Below are positions 1 to 11,700 of a DNA stretch of 64,000 bases, piece after piece; positions within the stretch are counted from its first letter, which is position 1; each line of letters begins with the position of its first letter. Source of the stretch: Xiphias gladius (taxonomy: Eukaryota; Chordata; Actinopteri; Istiophoriformes; Xiphiidae); assembly GCF_016859285.1 (NCBI RefSeq), contig NC_053400.1:21629501-21693500 (forward strand). The letters are read 5' to 3'. Both the position numbers and the translations under genes were made by a program. The notes under the pieces are model-generated. The model did not search any database and was not told where the DNA came from. It saw only the letters and a list, made by a program, of their open reading frames with translations.

Positions 1-106
1 GTGTAAAAAGCCCCTCTTTGGATTACAAACTACAGCATTGCCATTACTGTTAAAAAAAATATATTTTCACTTTATTTTTTATTTTTTTGTTGTTTTGTTT
101 GTTTGG

Positions 107-137
<31 letters not shown>

Positions 138-3100
138 CAAATCCACCGTTGCTTTTTAAAAAAAACTTCAAAAGAAAAACATTTTTAAGATCTTGGTGAC
201 ATTTTCTAAATATTTAAATGTATAGATTAAATTACACACATTATGAAAAAGCCCAGGTAGACTCCTTTTGACTGACTCTCCAGCTGTGGAGCCAGATATC
301 GTCTTCGCGCTAAATTCCATGGTGCTGGTTTAGTGCATATGAAAATGCAATCTGGTAAAGAGGAACTCTACCCCGGCTGAGTCCCTGTACCCAAACCAAC
401 CCCTGGTGCTCACGCTGTTGACACTGATGAATAACGACACTCTGTGGCTACAGACCATTTTCAGCGGGAATGACTGGCCTGTAAATCAATCTGTGTATGT
501 GTGTATGTTTACTCCTAGCCACACACATACACACAAACATACACTCTCACACTCACTGATTTGGTGTTTGGCAAACCTACAATCTGTAGCCTTTAAAATC
601 ATATGCATTCCTCCGTAGCTGAGTCATGTTTCTATTCTTGGTTGCAGTTTTTTTTTTTCTGGTAAAACTGGTATTTCATTGTTTTTTTTAGAAAAGTAAC
701 ATTTCAAAATGTTTTACTTCTGTTTGTAAGATATATTTCAGAAGGGGTCATGTAAGTTTTATTGTAAGTCTTTTTCCTATTAGGAGAACACGGTTGCATA
801 TTGATGAAGAGTCCACTGCATAGTCAGATGAAATGGAATTAATCCAGGACCTTTAAGTATAGTTTGTTCTCGTTCTAACAAATAGAGGTTTAAATCAGTG
901 TGTTGGCTTCACTGTGGACACAACATGGCTCCCTAATTAAATGTTAGGATTAAGAATCTTGTTACCTGTAAATCTGACATATTGTAAAGGTCTGAGGGCA
1001 TTCATTTTCAAAGTGATATGTGTCAAGGTAAACCTTTCTTTAATAATAGTATCTCATTTGTCATTTGTCTATAATCAGTATTGTCTTTTACTCCTTATCA
1101 AGTATTCTGGCTAAATCAGAGTTCTGATTCTTTTAGTTGTGATTTGTAATTTGATGGCTATATCAGTAGCATTATGACTAATGTAGCACATCTCTGCCAG
1201 TGTGTCATGAAGTCTGCCCTTGGTAGAAATTTATGGCCAGACCCTGTACCAGCCACTATCTGGCACCAGCAACATACTGTTTTAACTGTCAGCTTCACTG
1301 ACTGACCCTCTCCCTGTCTGTTCATACTTTTTACTTTGTACTTTTAAGCTTTTATTTTATTTTTATTTTTTGTTTAGCACAGTTTAAAGCGTTGTGTTTA
1401 AGAATGGTAACTATATGAATGTGTTTCCACCTGACTTCAGCCTGGACACTCAAGCCAAACTGACATTTTACTCCACTGTTGTTTCAACTTAATTTATTTA
1501 ATAGTGAGACAAACAGTAGGGCAGACTTGTAGATGTTGTTGCGACATCCTTACAAGCCTAAACCTGCAAAGTAAAGAAAGATCAAATGCCTGTCAGTCAA
1601 AAACGGCTGTCTTCTGTCATTGGCCAAACCCAAAAGAGTCAATTTGAATCTCCAAGACAATTTGGCATGCATTGTTCAACTTTTTACGGTTCTTGTTCAG
1701 TTTGAATCAAAGTGCATTTCATGTTAAAGCAAATGTGAGTGTTTGGATGTGTCTGGGTTGCCTGTACAGTGCCATACGGTCCCCCCTCCCCCTCCAAAAA
1801 AAAAAAAAAAAAATTCTGTGCTCCCACCCCCCAAATGCGTAGATGGAAAGAGACAATCAGACCTCAAAGCTCTGCAGAGAGAGAAACCTGGAGACACGTA
1901 CCCTTCCCCTATTTTTTTCAGTGTGCAGTATGTGTTGTGTACTGTGATTCCATTGAGTTATAACCAACCCCCCCACCCACATGAGTAAATTTGCCAGGTG
2001 AATCCTGCTGTGCCCTGCCCAAACAATCCTTGCTGCTCACTTAACACAGGTTCTGTTCAGAGATGGCCTCTGCCTTCTCTCACCGGAAGTTAGTAGCTCT
2101 CCAGAAAGACTAGAATTAGTTTGTGTTCAAGTAAAATTGTTACAGGGCACAATGGTGTTTACTCTGATGTAATGTTGTGAGTACACACGTCCAGACTATG
2201 AATGTAATTTGTACATGGGGTGAAGTTTTAAGTGTCTTTCTGAATTCCGTGTTGTGTTCTCTGCTCATCAAGTAGAACAAATTAGATGAGGAGGGATGCT
2301 GGCTCACATCTGCTGCTCAGATGTTGAAGAGGAGGCGAGGACAGTGTTGCATGGAAGAGGAAACATGTTTTGAGGTCCCACCATGGTAGCGCCCCCTCCC
2401 TGTCCCCATGACCTCTCACCATCCTGACTGCCATCTTTTTAGTATGCAAGCCTCACCTGGAGTGTGTGATGTAGCCCAGGTGGGCTCGTCTCCTCAGTGG
2501 GCCGTGTGATCATGTGCGATTATCAGTCATGGCTTGTTTCTGAGGGATCGGTGGGAGGCATTTGATACTTTTAATCCAGCTCATTTTAATGTGCATTACC
2601 AGTTTATTGTACACTTAGTGTTGTACAATACATGCAGCTTCATGTTTTAAAAAAAATCCTTAAAGTAAGGAAAAACTTTTGTATTTTTGATTTCAAAAGG
2701 CATGTCATATCTACTTTTTAAATGTATTAATGAAGATTTAACTTTACATCAGATGGAGTGGTTTTTTTTTTTTTTTTTTTTCTTACAAATATCTGTATGT
2801 TTAGTTTAGCGCTATGTCACTGAACTGTTAAACTTAGCATGTAGAGAATACAGCTTGCTTTGTGGGAAAGTCCTGAATTAAATTTTAATCATGGCACTTT
2901 TTCTGCAGAAAAAAAAGCAATGGTGTTAATGATTTTTTTTTTTCAATATCCGTTAAGCCATTTTACTTTACTGCTATTTGTGCTGAAGATGTATTTAAAA
3001 AATGTTTTAAGACATCTTTGTTAGCCGCCAGGCTACATGCTATTGTAAAGTGTATATACAGTTACATTGAATTTCTGAAACAAAGTTTTAAAGTTAAAAA

Positions 3101-3779
3101 CTTTGCATGCCCTTTGTTTTTATTTCCCTGGACTGTCTGAGATGATGCTGAACATGTGGGACAATTCGTGCGAGCAAAGAGTGAAGCGATAGTTGTAGCA
3201 CTTAATCTATTTCCCCACCTTTGACTAAAACGATAGGGTAAGACACTGTATTGATTGCAGTTGCATGAAAAATAAGCCTGCCAAGTTTAGGCCCTATGCG
3301 TTCCTAAAAAAAAAAAAAGTATTTCATTCAACTAGGCCTAACTGTTGAGTATCCATTTCACCAGGGTTTGCACGGTGTAATTTTAACTTCTAGTCTTTTA
3401 GAGTTGACCTAATAGCAGCAGTGAACATAGTAGCTTTCTCCCCATGCCAGTGAAAGAGTAGTCTCCGTTATCCGTGATCTTCTTCCCATTAATACTGATT
3501 TCACTTCTTAAGATGGGGTGTTATAAGTGCGCTATTAATGGATTGTATTTAACTGGGCTTCTCCGTCGTTCAAAGGGGTTTTTAAGGAGGAAAAACATTA
3601 AAGCCACCCCCTGAATTTGTAACTTAGAAGAACCTTCATTTTTCATCTAAATTTTATTTGGTAAAGCTTGAATGGGGTTTTCTAAATTAAAACCCCCAAA
3701 ACAATGTAGGAAAACAATCAAATTAATGATTTATGAATTATTCTTAATTATTTTTTTGCTTCATATGTTCGTGGCATCA
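1..3779. other. Non-coding AT-rich stretch, possible 3' UTR of an upstream gene
   Basis: I see no credible coding exon here; the open frames are short, repeat-driven and without recognisable protein similarity. The stretch is AT-rich with a poly-T tract at about 111-137, a poly-A run near 1797-1813 and a poly-T run near 2762-2781. Around 3040-3110 an AT-rich segment resembles the end of a long 3' UTR. A plus-strand gene ending just before this window would explain the character of the sequence. By vertebrate synteny ctdspl2 is one guess because it lies next to eif3j in mammals, but nothing in the bases proves it. Confidence 0.3.
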
Positions 3780-4260
3780 TCACATCCCTTCGACGACATC
3801 AGACGGTATATGGGAGTTACCCGTTGTCCGCCGGAGCACTCGCAGCAGATGTCGTGTAAATCCTCCTGCAGTCAGTCTGGCGTCCTCGGGCTCCTCTGAC
3901 AGGACTCTGGTTTCAGACGGAGGAGTTCATCAACACACGCCGTTAATAATTCATCACCGACGGCCGCGCTTGTTGCCGAAATCCCGTCCGCGTTTTCGCA
4001 GCCTTCATCTCGCACCTTTCCTCCCCCCCCCCTCTTCACCGGGGCCCTTAATCGCGCCGCCGTCGGACCAGGTGTAGAGTTGCCTGGCGGACACGGAGCC
4101 GAGGAGCCTGCGGCCCCCGAGAGCAGAGCGGCACGCAGCGGGGTCCCCTCACCTCGGCCCCACCGGCACAGGTGCAGCCCGAAGGATGAGCGACAGCTTG
4201 TCTTGAATGCGTTTCGCAGTCAACACTGACTCTGCACAGTGTACCAGCATGACGCCTGGT
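3780..4260. promoter_or_regulatory. CpG-rich island upstream of strc
   Basis: CpG dinucleotides are dense here (for example 3955-3995, 4050-4065 and 4090-4140), while the flanking kilobases have very few. The block ends about 130 bp before the strc start codon. It could be the strc promoter and 5' UTR, or the promoter of an unseen divergent minus-strand transcript: the minus strand has a GAG/GTGAGG donor-like site at about 4148-4155. No exon with recognisable protein lies on the minus strand in this window. Confidence 0.55.
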
Positions 4261-4324
4261 TTCAGTCCGGCTCCTCTGCCTCAGCCTCATATCTCCACTG
4301 CATCAACAGGATAAAACAAAGTGG

Positions 4325-4348
4325 TATATATATATATATATATATATA
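4325..4348. repeat. (TA)n microsatellite
   Basis: Twelve uninterrupted TA units lie about 45 bp upstream of the strc start codon, in the probable 5' UTR or proximal promoter. Confidence 0.95.
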
Positions 4349-4391
4349 GTTATTATTGGAGTGGTTGCCTGCTTGATTGAGGAGACTTACG

Positions 4392-5751
4392 ATGTGGTCG
4401 ACACCAGCTGCTTGCATGGTGTGCATCCTATTTGGTAAGTACAAAGTAGGGTTTCAAAAACCTTTAGGCTAGTCTTCATCAAAAACCACCAAGCCATGCA
4501 TTGTCAAATAAAACAATGTAGTAATGCAAAATCCTTGACTTTATACCGTTGACAAAGCTTGATTGATAACAGTATGATTTATAATAGCCCACGGTATAAA
4601 AACAGTTAACTTATTTGTCAGTTCAAGTTATTTAATTTTTTTCTTAAAGAATGGGCAATGTTTTCGTTTCTAACTAAGCCTGCAAACAAAAGGAAACGTT
4701 AATTTTTCTTATATCTGCAAAAAATTGTTTCAAGCCTCAATGGGAACTACTTGGTTAAATAAAAATGAAACTAAAATAAATGTCACGCAGTCCTTGATAT
4801 GTTGTATATGTTGTGACTATTCAGTCTTCACAAAGTCGATAAACAACTGTCTGCGTGGGCCATCAGAAATGAATATTTCCTGTTTTTTGTTTTTTGCTAA
4901 ATATCCACAGGGCTCCTGTGCGATATCAAGTCAGTGTATCCGCAGCCCAAAGTATTACAAAGAAAGACTGACCAGACTCCTGAGCCGGCCTCCAAATTAG
5001 AGGAAGACATCCAGAAAGTTATTAATCAAATCCATGCTTTGTCAAGGGAGAATGAGAAGACACGCGGCTTCCACGTCTCTGCCACAGGAGAGAGTTTTTA
5101 CTTAGATTCATATTATGGTGTATTGAGTAACCTGTATGCGGTCTTCCAACCACTGCTGAGAGACAGATTCATAGACGACCTCCCCAAAATTTTAGTTTGT
5201 ATTTTGTCTGGGAGGCAGGACTGTGGACTGGAGGCAGACCTGACAAAGACGGTGTCCCTGGAGTTAGGAAAGCCACTACTTATGTTTTTGTCGTCTCTGA
5301 GATCCCAGACGTGCAGTCCTCTGAGCGGCGACGCGGGGTCAGTCATCTTCCCCAGGGCCTACCTCAGGATGGGGGAATCGCTGGCGACAGCGCTAAGTGG
5401 TTTTCAGCAAACCTTTATGAATATACTATCAAGTGTCCCTCTTTCTGGGAATTTGGTGAGTGCTGTGAGCGGCTTCGTGGATGCAGCTGTGACAAATGTC
5501 TCAAAGTTCATGGCAACATTACTCCAAGTACCAATGGACTACGTCAAAATACTTTTACAGTTTGGAATTAGAGTACCATCTTTAGACGAAGGAGAGACCT
5601 GTAATCATGGTAAAACATTATTCTTCATCAGTATAATCATTTGAGTAGTGCCATCTAAACTGTACTGTCTAATATACAGTTAATTACAAATTATTGACGC
5701 TCATTTTTTTCCCACTTGTTTTGCAGGAGATCTCAAGCAGCTCATTATGTG
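4392..5751 (+). CDS. strc: strc exons 1-3: signal peptide and N-terminal domain
   Basis: The ATG at 4392 begins a 14-codon exon that joins exon 2 at 4911, giving MWSTPAACMVCILFGLLCDI, a short hydrophobic secretion signal. Without this exon the frame at 4934 would lack a signal, so 4392 is the preferred start. Exon 2 (699 nt) encodes a helix-rich region of about 230 residues with few cysteines. Exon 3 (5727-5751) is a 25-nt micro-exon encoding GDLKQLIMW across its junctions, a segment that also matches stereocilin. Intron 2 is only 117 bp. Confidence 0.88.
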
Positions 5752-8700
5752 GTAAGTCATTCTTTTAAATTCAAATAAGCCGTTTTTCCATATTAAAGCT
5801 ACCCTTTGGAGCTTTTGACCGCTAGCGGTATAGATTCCGGCTGCTATTCCTGGCGCTTCCTGGTCTGTGGCTTGGATCGGCCTGGAACTCTGGCAGTTTA
5901 ATCGTCAGCTCAAACAGTTAATAAACATCTTAGAAAATAAATGTTTTTTGATTTAAAAGAAAAAAGTAAGATGTACAGGCCGGTGCACACAAAAACCTCA
6001 GGGGAGAAGCTAACCACGACTCCCAAGGTGCATTGCAGCAAGACACATCCCGTCACCGAGCCTAAAATTCTGCAATGCGCTCCGCTAACAGCAGGGGGAT
6101 GCTAAACATTACAATGTTGAGAAAACTAATTTTACGATCTACAGCTTAAATACGTTTACTATCATATTCTGTGTTAATTTTGGACGACTTTAGCAACTAA
6201 GGCGCCTTGTTAAAAAATATACAATTCACTGATGCTCTAATTTGTGCCTCTGACTGGCTTCTTCATAGCAACAGAGGCCAAGCTCATGGGTATTGCAGTA
6301 TTTAGACCTGTCCACCAGGCCAAACTGACACACACAAAAAAACATAAGGTCTCAGTAGCAGAGTTGAAATAATTAAAATTGATGGCCACAACACAAACCT
6401 ATAGGACTGTTACATTACCCGGAAGAGTCCTGTGTTTCCATGTTAAGTGAGATGGAGGATATCATTTGAAAAGAAAACTGACATGGGAACACGGAATGGG
6501 GAAAATTAGGCAAAGACACAGAGCAATCCACCAACAAAGGCAGTGAGGACGAATGCTACTAGCTAGCAGACATGGATATAAACAATGCCGGATTTAAGAT
6601 TTTAAATAAAATCTGATTCCTCATATTTTATGAGAAAGGGAATACATTCAAAAAATTTTAGCAAGAAAGACTGAATGTAAACATAACTTTTGTGTTTAAA
6701 AGAAAAGTGCACAGGGCCCCTTGAATTAACATTTCCCTCCATGTCTCGCAGCAGTAAAATACACATCAGCCAGAGTAGCTCTCACTAAATCTGTATTTTG
6801 TAAATATTATGATCGCACTGATGGGATCTGTCATAATTATCAAATGGCTGTTTTGTTTAGGGGGATAAACCACAACGTGAGCTGGTCCTTCGCTAACTCC
6901 ATCATTGACATCCTCCTGGAGAGCTTCCTGGCTCCAGAACAGTCTCTGTGCACGTATCCAGGGCCAGAGTGCCAGAATCCTCCCAGCGTCCCCTTCCAGC
7001 GCAGCGCCTCAGATGCAACGGAGGACAACCACGGCAACCCTCTCACGTGTGATGGCCACAAACTGGCCAGGCTCAATGACACACTGTGCGCTGACATCCT
7101 CACGGGTTCAAGAGTGGGATCCTCTACATCTGTGTACACCTTTTGCCAGGCGCTAAGCTCCCTCAGCCCTAACCAGATAGAGCAGGCGTGGAGCAACATG
7201 TGCTTTGTTATTCAAGCAGTGGTGTCCCCACTCCTCATCAGGTCATCTGACTGCAGTGTTGGGGACACGAAGCCCTCCCCTGCGGTCACCCCTCCCTCTA
7301 GGACTCTTACCCTCCCTCAATCTGAGCCTCATCGAGTAGCTAGAGAAGCGCCCAACCTCAAACAGCTCGCCTGTAACTACAACAGCTGGTTAGAGAACGA
7401 GGTGGTGGATGCTGTTCTTGTGACACTGTGCAGTGATAACGAACGTGAGGAGTTTGTGAAGCGGGTCTGTAACAATGCTTTGTTGATGAGAAAGATGCTC
7501 TCGGACCAGATGAACAGCTGGCTGTATGCATACTGTGCCAACTCCTCTGCAGACCCTGGGTACATGGTGAGCCACTTCTGCGTCTATGAGCAGTGGATTG
7601 ACCAGCCCACAGTCCCGGTTGGCCCCCCCTTACTGGAGTTCTGCATGAGCATGGACAGTCCCAGACTGACCAAACTCATCTGTGAGCACACCGGATTCTT
7701 CATGCTTTTATTCTCCAACCCTGAAAATGCCCGGTTCATGCCTAACTGCACAAAATTGCCCCCTCCTCCACCACTCCCTGACTCGGATTCATTAATGTTA
7801 GATTCCTGTCGTTACTCAGAGTGGCATGATACGACGCAAATTTCCACAGATTCTTTGTTAAAATGCATCCGGCTCGATCAGAGTGGTTTTGCTAAAGAGG
7901 TTTGCTCAAACAAAACCTTTCTAAACAGCCTGCTGCGTAATAAGGCAAATGCCTGGCTTGAGAATCACTGTGACACCTCTCTTACCTTTCCACCCACCGA
8001 GTCGACCCAGCCCTTCAGCATCGCAGACTGGTGCGACTACCACACGTGGGGAGAGCGGCAGGTGGACGACTCAGTGGTTGGCCTCTGTTGGCAGAATGAT
8101 CAGCTGGCTTTTCAGAAGAATGTCTGCTGCAAGGCGTCTGTGTTTGAGAAGCTGTTACAAAACCCTCAGAACAAATGGCTGGTAACAGTCTGCACAGACA
8201 TAAAGGACATGGAGGTGTTACCACAGGTGGGTGTTTTACCTGGATGACATGGCTCTGTTTCTCCAAAGTCTAATCTAATTGTATGCACAAAAATGATAAA
8301 GGTTATTTTAAGTCCCATTTCATTGCCCGGACACTGACAAAATAAAGTAGAACAGGCTTTTTAAGATGCAAAAAAATAATTTATTCCACGTGCAAAAGGT
8401 GACACTGAAAAAATGTGACAAAAAACGAATGTTTCAGTTAAAGGACCATCATTAGTGCAACTTACAGACCATGTGATTCTAGAGACATAAGAGTAAATAG
8501 GTTATCGGCTCAACTGCAATGACAAGTCAGGAGAAGGGAGGTAAGAGCCCAAAAGGTGTTTCACATGAACCCAGCAGCAGCCTGGGTGTGGTCACACACC
8601 TACAGTACAAGGAGACCAGAATGAAGCTCTGCATGTCCTCTTCTATATATACACAAAAAGAACAAAAGGCAGCGGTATTGACGACTGGAGGGACAACACG

Positions 8701-11700
8701 AAACCGTTCGAGAGAAAACAGTTAAAATGTTATTTTACAGCTTAATAGTACAGATTTTCTATTCTGATCTTGTATTCAACTCCGCTGTGCTTTAGGTGTG
8801 CAAGTACTCGGAGTGGACCCGTCCCATCATCGTAGACATGACTGAGCTGGCTCTCTGCGCTGAGATTGACCCACTTAACTTCACCTCCAAAGTCTGCACC
8901 AATGAGCCCGTCCTCCAGAACCTGTTGGCTAATCAGGACAACACCTGGTTAATACAGCACTGTGCCAACCATTCAAATCTAGGGGTATCTCCTGGTGGTG
9001 ATGGGGGACAAGGAGGTGGCCTGACTGGGTTCAACCCCGCTGAGCAGTGCCAGTATTCCAGCTGGATTGTATCTCTTCCAGATGCAGCACTGCTGACTCT
9101 CTGCTGGGAGCATGACCAGACCAATTTTGTCTCATCCATCTGCCCTAGCACTGTTCTTCTCTTTTTGCTGTCCCGGGAGCCGTCCAGTGTGTGGGTGAGC
9201 AGCATGTGTACCACCTACACCAACTACACCACTACCACTACCACCAACAGCAACAGCACCACCGCAGAGACTGAATTTTGCCTGGCCAGGCACCTGGTGA
9301 GGCAGCTCAACTGGACCTGCTCAGCGGACTTCACCTCAGCCTGTCGGCCCGGAGCCAGTCAGAATGTGGCCCTGCAGACGATGGTGCGCTGCTGGGTGGA
9401 GAGTCTGAGGTCCAGGGTGGAGGATCTGCTGAGTCCACCTGTGGCTACAGTGTTGGAGCAGGCAGTAAGCACCACTGTGGTGATCCTGTTGGCCTTGGAG
9501 GAGGTCCAGAACACTTCCCTGCATGTCACCAAAAACATAAGACTCAGTGTGTTGGCGTCTGTAGTTCGCTATCTCGAGAGGGAAAAAAACTTTGACAAAA
9601 AGAGGGTGTTGCTGCAGTGCTTCGGGGTAAGTAGTTTAATTGTGCAGTAACTGTTTGAAACGAAAAGTATCTTGCTATCAGTGGTGAAAGGAGTATTCAC
9701 AATCTTTACTTAAGTAAAAAAAGGAGTACTGCATTATAGAAATACTCATATTATATCATATTATATTATAATATTACTGGATTATCATGACTCATAATGT
9801 CTGAGTTGCATTTTACTGTTTTAGTTGGTCAAGGTTAAGGTTGAGGATTTTAACTATTTGCTATATTAACTTTACCTCTTACACCATGAGAATGAACAAG
9901 AATCTGTTGATCAGTGAGAGCTAATGACGAATATTTCAGCACTTTTCTTGGAAATTTACTCTGTAGCTTAACAGCAGTGTAGTTTGAATAGAGACTCTCC
10001 CTCATCTTTTATTCATACAGGCTCAATCAGTTTCTGCGTAGAACAATTCATTGACTTTGTGGTTTATCTAATTATTCATTCATATCAGTTACCATTAGCG
10101 TCACTGTATAGCAGTTGACTTCCCATGTAAAGGCAGCCTGCAGCCCGTGTACGGTTACACTCCTGTCATCGATATCGACATGATGAATCTCTTCCTTTGG
10201 GTGTCGTCTCTACTGGGTCACGCTTGATTTGACAATTACTATAATGTGTCAAAAAAGACTCCCAGATTACATATTGCCATTAATGTGTGTATGTGTGTGT
10301 GTGTTTCCCTTCTGTAGACAGTACTAACCAGCCTGATGCAGACAGCAAGAGATGTAACCAGTGATGAATTCTTTGTCATTAAGGTAAGATATAGTGTCAT
10401 TGCCTAAATGCTAATGTAAAGTTGAACAACGGATATCTTGATTGTCTCGTTTTTCATATTTATTTGGACTAATACCCTTATGTGTTTATGTTTCCAGGAG
10501 TACTTCAGTATACCGCTGAGCAGCCTGAGGTCAGTGCTCAGTGCAGCTCACATCACCACAATCAGGCTGATCCTTCAGTACTATAGCAGAAACAAGGAGA
10601 CACTGCAGGTGAAGAGGCACACCAGTTCACATCCACATGAAAACCATAGACTAACCGCATTTAGCTGTCTTTTCCCATTTCTCCCTGGCATTCTTGCTTG
10701 ACACAGAACTGGTGTTTGCCTCTGTTTTACAGTTGCCGGATAAGTACCTGTCCACCATGGTTTCAGTGCTGCTCCAGACCCACGTGGTCAAAGATGGTAG
10801 TCTCTTCCCTGAGCTGGCTCCCCTGCTGGCATCAGCTAGCCCAGCTGACATTAAAGCTTTGCCCTCACTGCAGAACATCATCATTGTGTAAGTGATGGTG
10901 TCAGCTAGTCGCTTCTAATGACCCAATGCTCATTATTATAGGGCGCATTTATCAGTGATTATTCTAACATTAGTACAATTTCTCTGGTGCACGTGTGTGT
11001 GAATAATTAGACTGAACTTTTTCATTTGTGATGCTGTTTAAGTTTGTACTCTGATCAATTTTTGAATGATGTTATTAGCAGATAAATGTCTTTTTCTGGG
11101 CACAGTTTGAATTTGTCTAAATTAGTTGTTTCTCTGTTGCTGGACTTCTATGTTCACATTCTGAATGTTCTGCCAGATGTCTGTGAAAGGTTTAGACTCT
11201 TAGCAGCAAAAGAGCTCCTACTTAGTATTATTTGTGTGGGTCAAAGAAAGTGGTTTTGAGTTTTTCTCTGTGTTACATCCCCAGTGAGTAGGTACATGAA
11301 CCTCCTGATTTATTTCAATAGTGTACAATCATGCAGTCTCCCTTTCCTACATACATTATGCTTCCATCTGGTCACAGGCCTGGTGTCAGGCTTTGGTTAG
11401 AAGTGATGTGTCATCGCACCCCGAGGTGCCAGGAACATGCATTATACATAGCAAGACAAAGAAACCAGTGCACTGACTAGATTTCAGACTAGAAAGAGCC
11501 TCTAATTTGTGTGTAGGTATTTGATGTTGATTCAGTTAGAGTGAGTCATTAAATGTAGAACAAACCAGCAAGAAAGTCTGTGTTTCAGCTTGAACCGGGT
11601 AACGTGTAAAGCGGTGCAGATACACTCACATCCTAGTTCTGTTTTGGTCTTTGTTCTTTACCATCTGCTTATGATAGAGTACAACATCACCACAGCCTGT

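Noticed and set aside
4048..4444. Minus-strand frames over the CpG island as first exons of a divergent protein gene
   Set aside because: Arg-rich GC-driven translation with no known homologue and no following exon found.
5113..9595. Minus-strand and off-frame open frames over strc exons 2, 4 and 5
   Set aside because: Shadows of the stereocilin frame, lacking recognisable protein.
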